Assembly: GCA_020722985.1 (NCBI GenBank)
Contig: DYJU01000007.1
Coordinates: forward strand, 1-45,948
From: Candidatus Methylomirabilis sp.
Lineage (GTDB): Bacteria; Oederibacteriota; PGYV01; DYJU01
Direction: 5' to 3'
Length of the DNA stretch: 45,948 bases
Shown here: positions 18,504 to 29,290 of the stretch, piece after piece
Layout of the letters: each line of letters starts with the position of its first letter
Position numbering within the stretch: position 1 is the stretch's first letter
Translations under genes and position numbers: made by a program
The notes under the pieces: model-generated
Database searches by the model: none
What the model was told of the DNA's origin: nothing
What the model saw: only the letters and a program-made list of their open reading frames with translations

Positions 18504-21500
18504 ATGCTAAAAAGAATATTGTTAATCAAAACATTTATTATATTATTTTCTTACTTTATCTTTTCTGATACCTGTAATTTCCCATTTCCACAGGCAGTAA
18601 ATTATCCTTATGGTATAAAACCAAATAATTATACTCAGCAAGAAATGAATCAGCATTGTCAGCAATGGTTTGATCAGTGGAAGGCGCATTATATACATGG
18701 TCAAACTCAGGATCCATGGATGGCTTCGGATGAGTACAGAGTTGTCAGGTATGAAACAGGTGATAGTAATACCATGGATACTGTTTCAGAAGGGATTGGC
18801 TATGGAATGATAATTATGGTTTATATGTCATCTTCTACAAATAATACAAAACAGTATTTTGATGGTCTGTGGAAATTTTATAAAAGATATATGAATGGAA
18901 ATGGGTTAATGAACTGGCGTATAAGCAGTAGTGGTGGAGTAATTGGCTCTGGTGCTGCAACAGATGCAGATGAAGATGCAGCATTTGCTCTTATTATGGC
19001 GCATTATCAGTGGGGTTCAGGTGGTGCAATTAATTATCAGCAGGAAGCAATAACTTTAATAAACAATATTTTAAATCATGAGATAACAGCAAATAATGAT
19101 ATAAGACCTGGTGATGGATGGGATTTCGGAAATATAAGTTATTTTGCTCCTGCATATTACAGAATGTTTGGAGATTTTACAGGGGAACAAAGATGGTATT
19201 CAATTGCTCAGAGAACTTATAATACAATAATAAATTATTATAAAAATCATTCTGATACATATAATTCAGCAACAGGGCTTTATACCTGGCTTATGCCAAA
19301 TTGGTGTAATTATGACGGAACAAGAAATGATTCAAATGATTCATGGGCAATGGATTCTTATTCTTACTGGTGGGATGCATGCAGGACACCATGGCGGTTA
19401 ACTTATGATTATATTTTATATGGCACATTAAATCATCAGTATGCTTATGAATGTCCGGCAACGATTACCAATTTTTTTAAAACAAAATATAATGGAATAT
19501 CAACTCAAATAAAATCTCATTATGCTTTAAATGGAGATGAAAAAACATATTGCAGGGGAGATAGAACCCCGGATTTATGTGATGAAGATGTTATGAATCT
19601 ACCGCCTTTACAGGGTGCAGTTGCTGTTGCTGCAATGTCTTTAGGTGATCAGACATGGCTTAATACATGTTATGAAAATTTAATAAGTTTTCCTTTTCCT
19701 ACAGATACAGGCGTTAATTGGGGGACTGATTATTTTTCAGATATTTTAAAAATGCTTTATCTTCTCGTCTTAACCGGTAATATGAAAAATCCGCTGGGTG
19801 ATTATCCTACCCCAACACCTACAAATACATGGAATCCTTTAACACCAACACCAACATTTACTCCTACTCCTTTGCCTGGTATTTTTGATGATTTTGAAAC
19901 AGGTGCTCTTGTAAATTTTGATTTACCTTCAACTCAGTCAGGTTTTACATCTGTTACAAATTCAACTGAAAGACCCAATTCAGGATTGCGTTCAGTAAAA
20001 ATTACATCGCAGGCAAATATGGGATGGGGTGGATTTGGAATTGATTCACCTTATGCTCCACTCGGTTATAAAAATTACACCAATGCAACTTCAATAGAAT
20101 TTGATATATATGCAACATCAGCATTAACATTTTTCATCAAAGTAATAGAACATCCAAGTGCAAATGGTGGCGATGGTGAAGATTGGTCAAATAGAAATAA
20201 TCAGCGCTCTATAACAGCAGGTTCATGGCAGCATATCAGTATTACTTTATCAACGCTTACAAGGGATACGTATTCTCCTACAGGAGATAATATTTTTGAT
20301 TTACAGGCAATTAAAAAATTTTTCTTTCAGTCTGATAATCCGGGAAATAATACAATTTATATAGATAATATAAATTTTGTTGGTAATTTTCCTACAAATA
20401 CACCAACAAGGACATCAACAAATACCTGGACACCTGTTAATACCTGGACACCAACAAATACCAGAACAAATACACAGACACCGACAATGACCCCAACTTT
20501 TACAAAAACAGATACACCAGGTGGACTAACATATACATTTACAAGCACATTCACATATACTCAGACATTCACTTTTACAAATACTTTAACCGTAACTCCA
20601 ACAACTCAGCAGGTGGCTCCTGGAGTTTTTGATGATTTTGAAACCGGAGTATTAAAAGAGCCATACTCAACAGGTGATGGTTGCAATCCATCACTTGAAA
20701 ATTCAACGGATGATAAATATACAGGATTGCGTTCTTTAAAATTGCCATTTTCACCATGTGCACCAGGGGGATGGGGATCTTATATTTCAATAGGTTCGCC
20801 TTATTCTACTGCTCCTTCACCAGAATACTGGCGGGATTTTACAGGTGCTACTTCATTTTCTTTCTGGATAAAAGCTCCAGCAGGGACAGTGTTTTTTATT
20901 AAAGTGGAAGAGTTTGAATCAGGGTTGGGCGGTGCAAATCCAGATGGTGAAGATTGGACAAATAGAAGCACACCTTTCACTAAAACCGGGAATGACTGGG
21001 AACAGTTTATAGTTACACTTTCAACACTCTCAATTGATCCTTATTCAGGAAGACAGGATGGAAATAAAATTACTAATGTTGAAAAAATTGAAAAAATTGG
21101 GTTTCAGTTTAATGGTGGAACAACAGGTCCTGTTTATATTGATGATATAATTTTTGCTGGAATGCCCACGCCTACATCAACAAAAACATTCACACCAACA
21201 AATACTCCAACAGATACACAAACTTTAACAGAAACCGATACACCAACCAGGACATTTACAAAAACAGCAACAAATACACCTACAAGAACAAATACATCAA
21301 CAAATACTCCAGCAGATACACATACCTCAACAGAGACCGACACGCCAACCAGGACATTCACAATAACAGAAACATATACACCAACAGATACATTGACACA
21401 GGTTTTTACAAATACAAGTTCAAGCACGGGCACATCTACCCCGACATATACTTTTACCTACACAGCAACTTTTACATATACAAATTCTTTTACTGCGACA

Positions 21501-22472
21501 TCAATATTTACAAATACTTATACATTTTCAACAACTTCTACAATGACAGCAACTCATACTTGCACTATAACTAATACTGCTACCCAAACCTATACTAAAA
21601 CTGAAACCGTAACAGGAACACAACCACCAGCATGGACAAATACAGATACATTTATAATAACCTGGACATCAACACAAACGCAGACAGAAACTTTTACGGC
21701 TACTTATAGTCCAACTTTTATAAATACAGCAACAGATACGCAAACGCAGAGTCCTACATTTAGCATGACATTTACTTTTACAAATACTCCAACGGAAACA
21801 AGTACTTTTACGCAAACTGTAACAGGAACACAACCACCAACATGGACAAATACAGATACATTTACAATAACCTGGACATCAACACAAACGCAAACAGAAA
21901 CTTTCACGGCTACTTATAGTCCAACTTTTATAAATACAGCAACATATACGCGAACGCAAAGTCCTACATTTAGCATGACATTTACTTTTACAAATACCCC
22001 AGCAGAAACAAATACTTTTACACAAACAGTAACAGGGACGCAGTCACCAACATTGACAGCATCATCAACATCAACACAGACCCCCACAGATACACCAGAA
22101 CAAACAGGAACAGAAAGTTTAACCCCTACCTTTACTATTACGCCTTTAACAGAAATTGAAGAAGAAAAATTACAAATAAAAAATATAAATATTTATCCGA
22201 ATCCATATAATGCAAAGGATTATTTTAATATTAATATAAATTTGACAAAAAAATGCAAAAAAATAAGCATTAAAATTTACACAACATCTTTTAGATTAAT
22301 AATAAAAAAGGTGATAACGGGAAATTTTAACAGCGGGAATATTAATATAAAAATGGAAAGCAGCAGTTTAAATAAATTAGGAAATGGGATATATTATTTA
22401 ACAATAACCTGCACAGATATTCAAGATAGGGAAATAACTTCAAAACCACAGGTTTTATTGATAATAAAATAA
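18504..22472 (+). CDS. Secreted multidomain GH8 endoglucanase-like enzyme, 1322 aa
   Basis: An exported polysaccharide hydrolase. Residues 1-22 are a signal peptide. Residues 25-425 are a glycoside hydrolase family 8 barrel, with the catalytic acid Glu96 (TVSEGIGYGM) and the GH8 signature ATDADEDAAFAL around Asp154/Asp156. GH8 enzymes cut cellulose, xylan, chitosan or lichenin; substrate cannot be told here. Two related beta-sandwich modules, each opening with FDDFETG (458-629 and 706-887), are probably carbohydrate binding. They are joined by Thr/Pro linkers. A Thr-rich region at 888-1216 includes a 70-residue tandem repeat. Residues 1217-1322 start INIYPNPYN and look like a C-terminal sorting/anchoring domain. 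The start has only a weak RBS. Confidence 0.85.
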   Translation: MLKRILLIKTFIILFSYFIFSDTCNFPFPQAVNYPYGIKPNNYTQQEMNQHCQQWFDQWKAHYIHGQTQDPWMASDEYRVVRYETGDSNTMDTVSEGIGYGMIIMVYMSSSTNNTKQYFDGLWKFYKRYMNGNGLMNWRISSSGGVIGSGAATDADEDAAFALIMAHYQWGSGGAINYQQEAITLINNILNHEITANNDIRPGDGWDFGNISYFAPAYYRMFGDFTGEQRWYSIAQRTYNTIINYYKNHSDTYNSATGLYTWLMPNWCNYDGTRNDSNDSWAMDSYSYWWDACRTPWRLTYDYILYGTLNHQYAYECPATITNFFKTKYNGISTQIKSHYALNGDEKTYCRGDRTPDLCDEDVMNLPPLQGAVAVAAMSLGDQTWLNTCYENLISFPFPTDTGVNWGTDYFSDILKMLYLLVLTGNMKNPLGDYPTPTPTNTWNPLTPTPTFTPTPLPGIFDDFETGALVNFDLPSTQSGFTSVTNSTERPNSGLRSVKITSQANMGWGGFGIDSPYAPLGYKNYTNATSIEFDIYATSALTFFIKVIEHPSANGGDGEDWSNRNNQRSITAGSWQHISITLSTLTRDTYSPTGDNIFDLQAIKKFFFQSDNPGNNTIYIDNINFVGNFPTNTPTRTSTNTWTPVNTWTPTNTRTNTQTPTMTPTFTKTDTPGGLTYTFTSTFTYTQTFTFTNTLTVTPTTQQVAPGVFDDFETGVLKEPYSTGDGCNPSLENSTDDKYTGLRSLKLPFSPCAPGGWGSYISIGSPYSTAPSPEYWRDFTGATSFSFWIKAPAGTVFFIKVEEFESGLGGANPDGEDWTNRSTPFTKTGNDWEQFIVTLSTLSIDPYSGRQDGNKITNVEKIEKIGFQFNGGTTGPVYIDDIIFAGMPTPTSTKTFTPTNTPTDTQTLTETDTPTRTFTKTATNTPTRTNTSTNTPADTHTSTETDTPTRTFTITETYTPTDTLTQVFTNTSSSTGTSTPTYTFTYTATFTYTNSFTATSIFTNTYTFSTTSTMTATHTCTITNTATQTYTKTETVTGTQPPAWTNTDTFIITWTSTQTQTETFTATYSPTFINTATDTQTQSPTFSMTFTFTNTPTETSTFTQTVTGTQPPTWTNTDTFTITWTSTQTQTETFTATYSPTFINTATYTRTQSPTFSMTFTFTNTPAETNTFTQTVTGTQSPTLTASSTSTQTPTDTPEQTGTESLTPTFTITPLTEIEEEKLQIKNINIYPNPYNAKDYFNININLTKKCKKISIKIYTTSFRLIIKKVITGNFNSGNINIKMESSSLNKLGNGIYYLTITCTDIQDREITSKPQVLLIIK

Positions 22473-22517
22473 AATTTTTCGTAAAAACTTAAGATTCTAA
22501 TTTTTTTCAAAAATATC

Positions 22518-22546
22518 TTGATTTTAAAAGAAAATTATATTATTAT
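22518..22546 (+). promoter_or_regulatory. Promoter of the Ig-module surface protein operon
   Basis: TTGATT (22518-22523), a 17-bp spacer and TATTAT (22541-22546) lie 38 bp before the ATG at 22584. Confidence 0.5.
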
Positions 22547-22583
22547 TTAACAAATATGTTTAATAGATATTATGGAGGTTTGT

Positions 22584-25500
22584 ATGATAAAAGTAAAGGG
22601 AAGTAATTTTTTTGTAATATTATTTATTTTTTTCCTTACAATAAATTCATTTTCTGCAACTAAATTAGTAATAGTAGCACCAGGACAGCAATTTATTCCT
22701 GGAACAGGACTTTCAGGCACACCAGATTTACAGACAATGGGTGTTCCTTTTTCTGTTACTGTTTATTCTATTGATGATGTATCAAATAATTATGTTAATA
22801 CAAATGCAAGCGTTACAATGTCCGCAAATGATATTGCTTCTTTTAATCCTGTAAGTTTTTCTTTAACCCAATCAGAAGGTGGAACTTCCACCTGTAAAAT
22901 GTACCCTGTTGAAATTACAATAAATATGTCAGGTTCTGGTAATATAACAATAACTGCGACGGAAAATGGTGGTTTGGGATTGGGATTAGGAACTGTTGCA
23001 ATCGGCGCACAAAAAATTAATAATTATGCCTTTAATACAATTTCTACCCAGACAGCAGGACAACCAATACCACTTACTATTGTGGCAATTGATGCATCAA
23101 ATAATACAGTTACAAGTTTTAGCGGCACAGCAGAATTAACTGCCTATTATTCATCCGGTGGTAGTTATAACTTAGGAACGATTCAATTTAATAATGGTAT
23201 ATATTATGGAAACACAACTTTAGCCAGGGCAACAAATATAGGCGAACAGGTTTATATACAATGCAGTTCAACAGTTCCAAATGTAACCAGTAATAGTAAT
23301 AATTTTTCAATAGATCCTGGAACATTAGACAGATTATTGATAATAGGTCCTGGACAGGTTTATGAACCAGGCACATTAACAGGCAATGGTAGGGCAGGGG
23401 GGGTAGAACAAACAACCCAGCAAACCGCAGGAGTTTATTTTTATGTGACTGTTCGTGCCTGTGATGCTTACTGGAATACGAGAACTTCTGAGACATTTCA
23501 GGTTACAATGGCATCATCTGATCCGCAGGTGCAATTTGATAGCTCAACAAAAAATTTAGATTCAGGTCTGGCTATTTTCAGGGTAGAATTAAGAACTGTT
23601 GGAAGTGGATATCAGTATTTAACAGTAACAGCAACCGGTGTAACTTATGACAGTGTAACCGTGCCAGTTACTAGTTCATCCCTTGACCATTTTTTAATTA
23701 CAACTAATATACCAAACCAAACAGCAGGGCAGACGTTCCAGATACAGGCAGTTGCTGTTGATGCTTTTAACAATACTGTAACAACATTTACTCAAACAGG
23801 TGTTACTTTGCAGGCATGGGCAGGGGCAAGTCAAATTGATGCAAATAATTGGAATAAATCGAATATTAATTTTACAAACGGAGTAATGTCAGGGGCAAAT
23901 GGTTATGTTATTATTTATCAGAAAGCATTTAATGTGTTTTTGAGATTGATTTATGGTTCTGCAACTGGAGATAGCAATCAATTTACAGTAAATTCAGGAA
24001 ATTATAGCAGGTTAATATTTATAGCGCCTGGACAACAACCAGATCCCGGGGACATGACAAATCCTGTTCGTGGAGTTTCAGGCACTCCTTTGACAACAAC
24101 AGCAGGTGCAACTTATGGTTCTGTTTCAGTTGTGGCAGTTGATAGTTATGGTAATAAAGTAACTACAATAAATAATATAATAGAAATTACATCAACAGAT
24201 TCTCAGGCGTCAATATTTGGACAAACTTTACCACAGTATGTAACTTTAGTTTCTGGTGATGCAACATTTAATATTTTGTTTAAGACGTCAGGCAATCAGA
24301 CAACAACAGGGCACGATACGCAGCAATCAAGCACAAATGCAACATTTTCAACATATGTTTATGCATCCAACATATCTTATTTTGAAATATCAAATATACC
24401 TTCAACGGTTAATGCCGGGAATGCAGTGACTTCTATAATAAGAGCAAAAGATGAATTTGGTAATACGAAAACTGACTGGACAGGTATTTTATACCTTTCA
24501 TCACCATATACTGATTGGGAATTACCTTATGAAAGCACAATGGCAGTTACTGGTTCCAATACCGGTCAGTTTCAGCATAAATGGGCAGTAACATTTACAG
24601 CAGGAGATTCAGGGCAGAGGAGTTTAACCACATATTTTTATAGGGCAGTTACATGGCAGGCAAAACTTTTTGTTAGCACTAATTTTGATGATACTCCATT
24701 ATCATATTTTGGGCAAATAGGAGAAAGTTCTGGTGTTACAGTTACTGCAAATAACTATTCAAAATTGCAGGTTTTAGCACCAGGAATGGAAGCAAGACCA
24801 GGGACAGCCGATGGTGAAAATAATACTCCATCAGGACAGGCAAAAGGACAGGCATTTACAGTAACCATAAATCTTTGCGATAACTGGTGGAATATAGTAA
24901 ATCAGGTTCATCAGATAAATGTTTCAACAAACGATCCTGTAAATTCAGAAGCAGGAGATCCGCTTTCTTCGTCATTTCCTGTTAGTATCTGGCTTTCAAA
25001 TGGAACAGCGCTCTGTCCTGTAAAATATAATAGTGAAAGTTCAACTTTTTATGTTACAGCAGCGGATGCTTCAGATCCATCAGTCTCGGATGACCAATCA
25101 CCAAATATAAATATATTTGAAATAGCGAGAATTGATATTACAAATTTATCAGGTGGATGGATTTCAGATCAGGTAGCAGGAGTTCCTTTCTGGGTTTCAA
25201 TTACTGCAGTAAAATCTGTTTCACCTTATGAAGTTGCGACAGGTTTTAATGGTGTAATGGAACTTGCTTCAAGTAATAATTATTCAGAATCAGAATATAC
25301 AATAGAACCAACAATATCACCACAATTTGTAAGTGGAAAATGTCAGGTTCAGGTTACAATGTATAGGGCTTCAACAACTGTAGAAGGTGGTCCAGCAGGC
25401 GGTGTGAAAATAAAAGCGAAATTTTCAACAACGAGCGGCATTAATGAAAGCAATACTTTTAACCTCTGGCCTTCAACACCACAGAAAGCACTTGTTCTGG

Positions 25501-27974
25501 CAGAAGGGATGACACATAAACCAGGACTTACGCATGTTGGAATACCTTTTTATCATGGATATTCTGGCTCGCCGAAAATTGTAAAAGCAGGTGAAGGGTT
25601 TGACCTTGATGTTTATATTGTTGACCAGTATTATAATATAGTATACACACTTCCTTCTGTAAATGCTTCATTATCATCAACAGACCCATATCCAGCGTCA
25701 GTTGATGGAATTGATCTTACAACAACTATAAATATAGCAGGTGGGATTTTCTCAACAAATAATATGGTCTTAAAAACAATAGCCCCTGGTTATCAGGTGA
25801 TTACAGCAGCACCTACGGGGTATAGTTCTGATACATCCCCATCTATTTATGTGAGACATGCTGCTTTACATCATTTTGAAGTTATTGCACCATCAGGTCC
25901 AATTTCTGCGGGTAATCAATTTAACATAACAGTTTATGCGAGGGATGTTTATAATAATTTATGTGATGATACAAATGAAACAGTTCCCATACCAGAAGAA
26001 GAGTCTCCTGATATTACATTATCAGAAATTAATCTCGGATATGCAAACACAATTTATCCAAAAAATTATAAATTATCAAATGGTGTTCTGGTTGAGCCAG
26101 TTCAATTGTTTAAAAAGGGTAACAATGAACAGATAATGGTTGCTGATGCAAAAGGAGTAACAGGTATAAGCAATAGCATTCAGATTGACGGAAATGAATT
26201 TAAAAGATTACTTGTTATAACATCCGGGATGACTTCTCTGGGTGGCGTTTATACAGGCAATACGCCTGTTGATTTTACACTCTATACCGGTATGCCTGTT
26301 ACAAGGACTGTAAATGATACAACCCATTCGCCATCAGGATATCAATTCAGGGTTTATTCATGTGACCAATATGGAAATATTACAGCAACCGCAGATGTTC
26401 TGGGTAAAACAGTTACAGTTACAACCAATGACCCTTATGCTGTGCCAGTTACAGAAACTACAATAAATTCATCAACAGGAGAAGCAATTGTAAATGTTAT
26501 TTTCCATACTGCTATGGAAGGAGTTACTGTTGGTGCTCACATTACAGACCAGAGTATTTTAGAATTTGAAACACCCGGATTTAAGACTTTATCCGGAGAT
26601 CCTTATGGATTGCAGTTAGTAGTTCCAGGATTATATATTGAAGGTGGTTCAGGTGGACCAGACCCTGTAACACCAACAATATGGGATAATGGCATACGCG
26701 GAACAGAAAAATCCGAGTTATCAGGAGTATATTTCCCTGTTTCGGTTTATGCCTGTGATTTATTTGGTAACACAGTAAGCGGTGTCAATGATCAGGTTCA
26801 GATAACATCAGGTGATTTGAATCCTTCTGCAGAACCAAATCAGAGTGCCCCGATAGTTACAAATCTTGTTAATGGTTTTACATGGGCTATGGCACGTTTA
26901 ATTAGTCCAGGATATATAAATATGGGAGTTACAGATGTAACAGATGGTTCCAAAAACCATACATGGAAGAAAACACCATATATTTATGTTACTACCAGCG
27001 GGCAATTATTATATAGAATAAAGGTAAATGGCGTTGAAAAGGGAGATGGCACGCCTGAAACAGATGCTATTGTTTATCCTGCACCGTTTAGTGTGACAGT
27101 TGAAGTTATTGATAGTTATTCCGAGGAGCCGGTATTCGGGGTAAACAGGGATTTTACTTTAACGCCTGTTGATGTAAATAATTCAAATATAATTGCAAAT
27201 GGTAATTTAGGAATAACGTCAGGAAGTGTTATAAATGGAATATTTTATACAACAAATCAGACATATACAAGGGCAGAAAGAATAAGAATTAAAGTTTCTG
27301 ACCAGTTAGGAGAGTTAGCAGATGCAACATCCTGTATAATTGATTTTGCGGCGAATTCATTAAATACGACATTTTCTTTAAGAGCAGAACCAGCATATAT
27401 AAAATCAGGCACTGATTCAAGGATAATAGCAAGGGTTCTGGATGTGAACAGTAATCCTGTTTCTGGTGTTACAGTGAATTTTATCATTGAAAGTGGGGCA
27501 GGAACATTAAATGCATCAAGTGCAGTAACAGATAGCAATGGAGAAGCTTATGTTAATTACACAGGTCCCTATATAAATGAAAGGGCTATAATAAGGGCTA
27601 CTTATGGCTCTGATAGTTTAACAACTGCTGTATCTGTTTCACTTGTTGACCCCATTGCAGGAGCAATATCAAATTATCCAAATCCATTCAGAGCAGGTTC
27701 TGAAAATACAAATATATCTTTTTTATTAAATGAACCGGCAGATGTAAAACTAAAAATATATTCTTTATTTGGAGATTTAGTATATAGTAAAAATTATACC
27801 AAACAGGAAATAGAAAGCAGAATGAATGAAACAGGAAGCGTTATTACTATATCCTGGGATGGGAAAAATAATAAAGGCGATATAGTTGGAAATGGTGGTT
27901 ATATATGCATTGTAGAGACAGTCATAGATGGACAGAATAAAAAATTAATGAGAAAAATAGGAGTCAGTAAATAA
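22584..27974 (+). CDS. Very large exported protein of repeated Ig-like modules, 1796 aa
   Basis: A surface or secreted protein without a recognised enzyme domain. The ATG at 22584 follows GGAGG (22574-22578) by 5 nt and starts directly with a signal peptide (KVKGSNFFVILFIFFLTINS); an in-frame ATG at 22572 lies upstream of that RBS. The bulk is about seven units of 130-240 residues. Each opens with a hydrophobic strand plus Pro-Gly (VAPGQ, IGPGQ, IAPGQ, LAPGM and similar, near residues 31, 252, 479, 729, 970, 1210 and 1344), then AG..F.V.V.A.D...N, an invasin/Big-type Ig-like pattern. Residues about 1596-1690 form a Big_1-like domain (PVSGVTVNF). Residues 1693-1796 start SNYPNPFRAG and contain ISWDGKNNKG, a FlgD-like Ig domain used as an anchor or sorting tag. 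A cell-surface adhesin or stalk role is a guess. Confidence 0.8.
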   Translation: MIKVKGSNFFVILFIFFLTINSFSATKLVIVAPGQQFIPGTGLSGTPDLQTMGVPFSVTVYSIDDVSNNYVNTNASVTMSANDIASFNPVSFSLTQSEGGTSTCKMYPVEITINMSGSGNITITATENGGLGLGLGTVAIGAQKINNYAFNTISTQTAGQPIPLTIVAIDASNNTVTSFSGTAELTAYYSSGGSYNLGTIQFNNGIYYGNTTLARATNIGEQVYIQCSSTVPNVTSNSNNFSIDPGTLDRLLIIGPGQVYEPGTLTGNGRAGGVEQTTQQTAGVYFYVTVRACDAYWNTRTSETFQVTMASSDPQVQFDSSTKNLDSGLAIFRVELRTVGSGYQYLTVTATGVTYDSVTVPVTSSSLDHFLITTNIPNQTAGQTFQIQAVAVDAFNNTVTTFTQTGVTLQAWAGASQIDANNWNKSNINFTNGVMSGANGYVIIYQKAFNVFLRLIYGSATGDSNQFTVNSGNYSRLIFIAPGQQPDPGDMTNPVRGVSGTPLTTTAGATYGSVSVVAVDSYGNKVTTINNIIEITSTDSQASIFGQTLPQYVTLVSGDATFNILFKTSGNQTTTGHDTQQSSTNATFSTYVYASNISYFEISNIPSTVNAGNAVTSIIRAKDEFGNTKTDWTGILYLSSPYTDWELPYESTMAVTGSNTGQFQHKWAVTFTAGDSGQRSLTTYFYRAVTWQAKLFVSTNFDDTPLSYFGQIGESSGVTVTANNYSKLQVLAPGMEARPGTADGENNTPSGQAKGQAFTVTINLCDNWWNIVNQVHQINVSTNDPVNSEAGDPLSSSFPVSIWLSNGTALCPVKYNSESSTFYVTAADASDPSVSDDQSPNINIFEIARIDITNLSGGWISDQVAGVPFWVSITAVKSVSPYEVATGFNGVMELASSNNYSESEYTIEPTISPQFVSGKCQVQVTMYRASTTVEGGPAGGVKIKAKFSTTSGINESNTFNLWPSTPQKALVLAEGMTHKPGLTHVGIPFYHGYSGSPKIVKAGEGFDLDVYIVDQYYNIVYTLPSVNASLSSTDPYPASVDGIDLTTTINIAGGIFSTNNMVLKTIAPGYQVITAAPTGYSSDTSPSIYVRHAALHHFEVIAPSGPISAGNQFNITVYARDVYNNLCDDTNETVPIPEEESPDITLSEINLGYANTIYPKNYKLSNGVLVEPVQLFKKGNNEQIMVADAKGVTGISNSIQIDGNEFKRLLVITSGMTSLGGVYTGNTPVDFTLYTGMPVTRTVNDTTHSPSGYQFRVYSCDQYGNITATADVLGKTVTVTTNDPYAVPVTETTINSSTGEAIVNVIFHTAMEGVTVGAHITDQSILEFETPGFKTLSGDPYGLQLVVPGLYIEGGSGGPDPVTPTIWDNGIRGTEKSELSGVYFPVSVYACDLFGNTVSGVNDQVQITSGDLNPSAEPNQSAPIVTNLVNGFTWAMARLISPGYINMGVTDVTDGSKNHTWKKTPYIYVTTSGQLLYRIKVNGVEKGDGTPETDAIVYPAPFSVTVEVIDSYSEEPVFGVNRDFTLTPVDVNNSNIIANGNLGITSGSVINGIFYTTNQTYTRAERIRIKVSDQLGELADATSCIIDFAANSLNTTFSLRAEPAYIKSGTDSRIIARVLDVNSNPVSGVTVNFIIESGAGTLNASSAVTDSNGEAYVNYTGPYINERAIIRATYGSDSLTTAVSVSLVDPIAGAISNYPNPFRAGSENTNISFLLNEPADVKLKIYSLFGDLVYSKNYTKQEIESRMNETGSVITISWDGKNNKGDIVGNGGYICIVETVIDGQNKKLMRKIGVSK

Positions 27975-28032
27975 AATTTTATATGGTAAACAATATATTT
28001 TTTCAGGTAGTCAAAATAAGTGGAGGTTTATG

Positions 28033-29268
28033 ATGAAAAAGACAGGAATTGTTATAATATTTGTTATTTTATTTTTGCCTTTTATTTATGCAAAAGGTGA
28101 TTATGGAACTGCAGGTGAATTTTTAACCTGGGGAGCAGGGGCAAGATCACTGGGTATGGGTAAAGCATTTACCGGCCTTGCTGATGATGCTACTGCAATT
28201 TATTATAATCCTGCAGGTCTTTCTTTTCAAAATCCTTTGCAGATATCTTTAAATCATGTAATGCTTTTTTATGATACTATGTTTGATTTTGTTGCTATAA
28301 CTTATCCGGTTTCTGGTATAGGGACATTTGGTGCCGCTTATACCCAACTTGGTTCTACTGGTTTTGAAGGAAGGGATGAAAAATGGATTGCGCTTGGTAA
28401 TTTTGATATAGTTAATCAGGCAGTTACATTAAGTTATGCAAAAGATTTAACTGCATGGCTTGGAGTAGGTTTAAATATAAAACTTATAAATCAAAATATA
28501 TTTGGAAAAAGCGGGATAGGTTATGGGGCGGATGCTGGGTTAATATGGGTTCCATCAGAATATTTTAGTTTGGGTTTATCAGTAATTAATGCTCTTCCAC
28601 CTTCTATTAAACTTTATGAAACAGCAGAAAGTTTTCCTATTATAATAAAATCAGGATTCGCTTTGAAATTGTTTGGTGAAAGAGCAATACCTGTTGTTGA
28701 CATTGAAAAAGAAATGAGTAAAAAAGATCTAAAATTTAGATTTGGTTTAGAAGCATACCCGTTGCAATCATTAGCATTGAGGATAGGCAAGGATGAATCA
28801 GAGATTACTTTTGGGATAGGTTATACTTTTATGAAATATTATAAAGTTGATTATTCGCTTTCTTCTCAGGAATTAGGAATAACCCATAGGGCATCATTAA
28901 TGTTTGCTTTTGGCGGCTTTGATGTTAATTTATCTGCTGATCCAAAAATTTTCTCGCCAGTTGGAGTTAAAAAAACAGTTGCTATTTCTATATATGCAGT
29001 TACAAAATATCCTATAAAAGAATGGGAGTTAAATATAATAAACGAAGATGGAGATGCAGTGAGAACATATTCAGGAGATGATAAACCACCTGCTTCCTTT
29101 ATTTGGGACGGAAAGGATGATAGGGGGTTGCCCGTGGATGATGGTGAATATAAATGTATAATGAAAGTAATAGATAAAAATGGTAAAGAGATAGTATCAG
29201 GTGCAGAAGTGATTAAAGTATTAAGCAGGATGCCTATGCAGCCAGGAACAATACAGTTAGAAGAATAA
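28033..29268 (+). CDS. PorV/PorQ-family outer-membrane beta-barrel protein with a FlgD-like tail
   Basis: Residues 1-19 are a signal peptide. The mature start GTAGEFLTWGAGARSLGMG plus ADDATAIYYNPAGL is the hallmark of the PorV/PorQ (UPF0164) barrel family, related to FadL-type porins. In type IX secretion PorV shuttles cargo to the attachment complex; in other phyla its role is unclear. Residues from about 315 to 411 form a FlgD-like Ig domain (FIWDGKDDRGLPVDDGEY). Two ATGs overlap in tandem: GGAGG (28022-28026) is 3 nt from the first and 6 nt from the second, so I chose 28033. It follows the large Ig-module gene closely, consistent with a secreted cargo and its outer-membrane partner. Confidence 0.85.
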   Translation: MKKTGIVIIFVILFLPFIYAKGDYGTAGEFLTWGAGARSLGMGKAFTGLADDATAIYYNPAGLSFQNPLQISLNHVMLFYDTMFDFVAITYPVSGIGTFGAAYTQLGSTGFEGRDEKWIALGNFDIVNQAVTLSYAKDLTAWLGVGLNIKLINQNIFGKSGIGYGADAGLIWVPSEYFSLGLSVINALPPSIKLYETAESFPIIIKSGFALKLFGERAIPVVDIEKEMSKKDLKFRFGLEAYPLQSLALRIGKDESEITFGIGYTFMKYYKVDYSLSSQELGITHRASLMFAFGGFDVNLSADPKIFSPVGVKKTVAISIYAVTKYPIKEWELNIINEDGDAVRTYSGDDKPPASFIWDGKDDRGLPVDDGEYKCIMKVIDKNGKEIVSGAEVIKVLSRMPMQPGTIQLEE

Positions 29269-29290
29269 ATTTATTTAATAAGGTGATGAT

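Noticed and set aside
20357-21907. Valine-rich reading frames on the minus strand opposite the GH8 linkers
   Set aside because: They are simple antisense products of the Thr/Pro (ACA, CCA) repeats and have no start signals.
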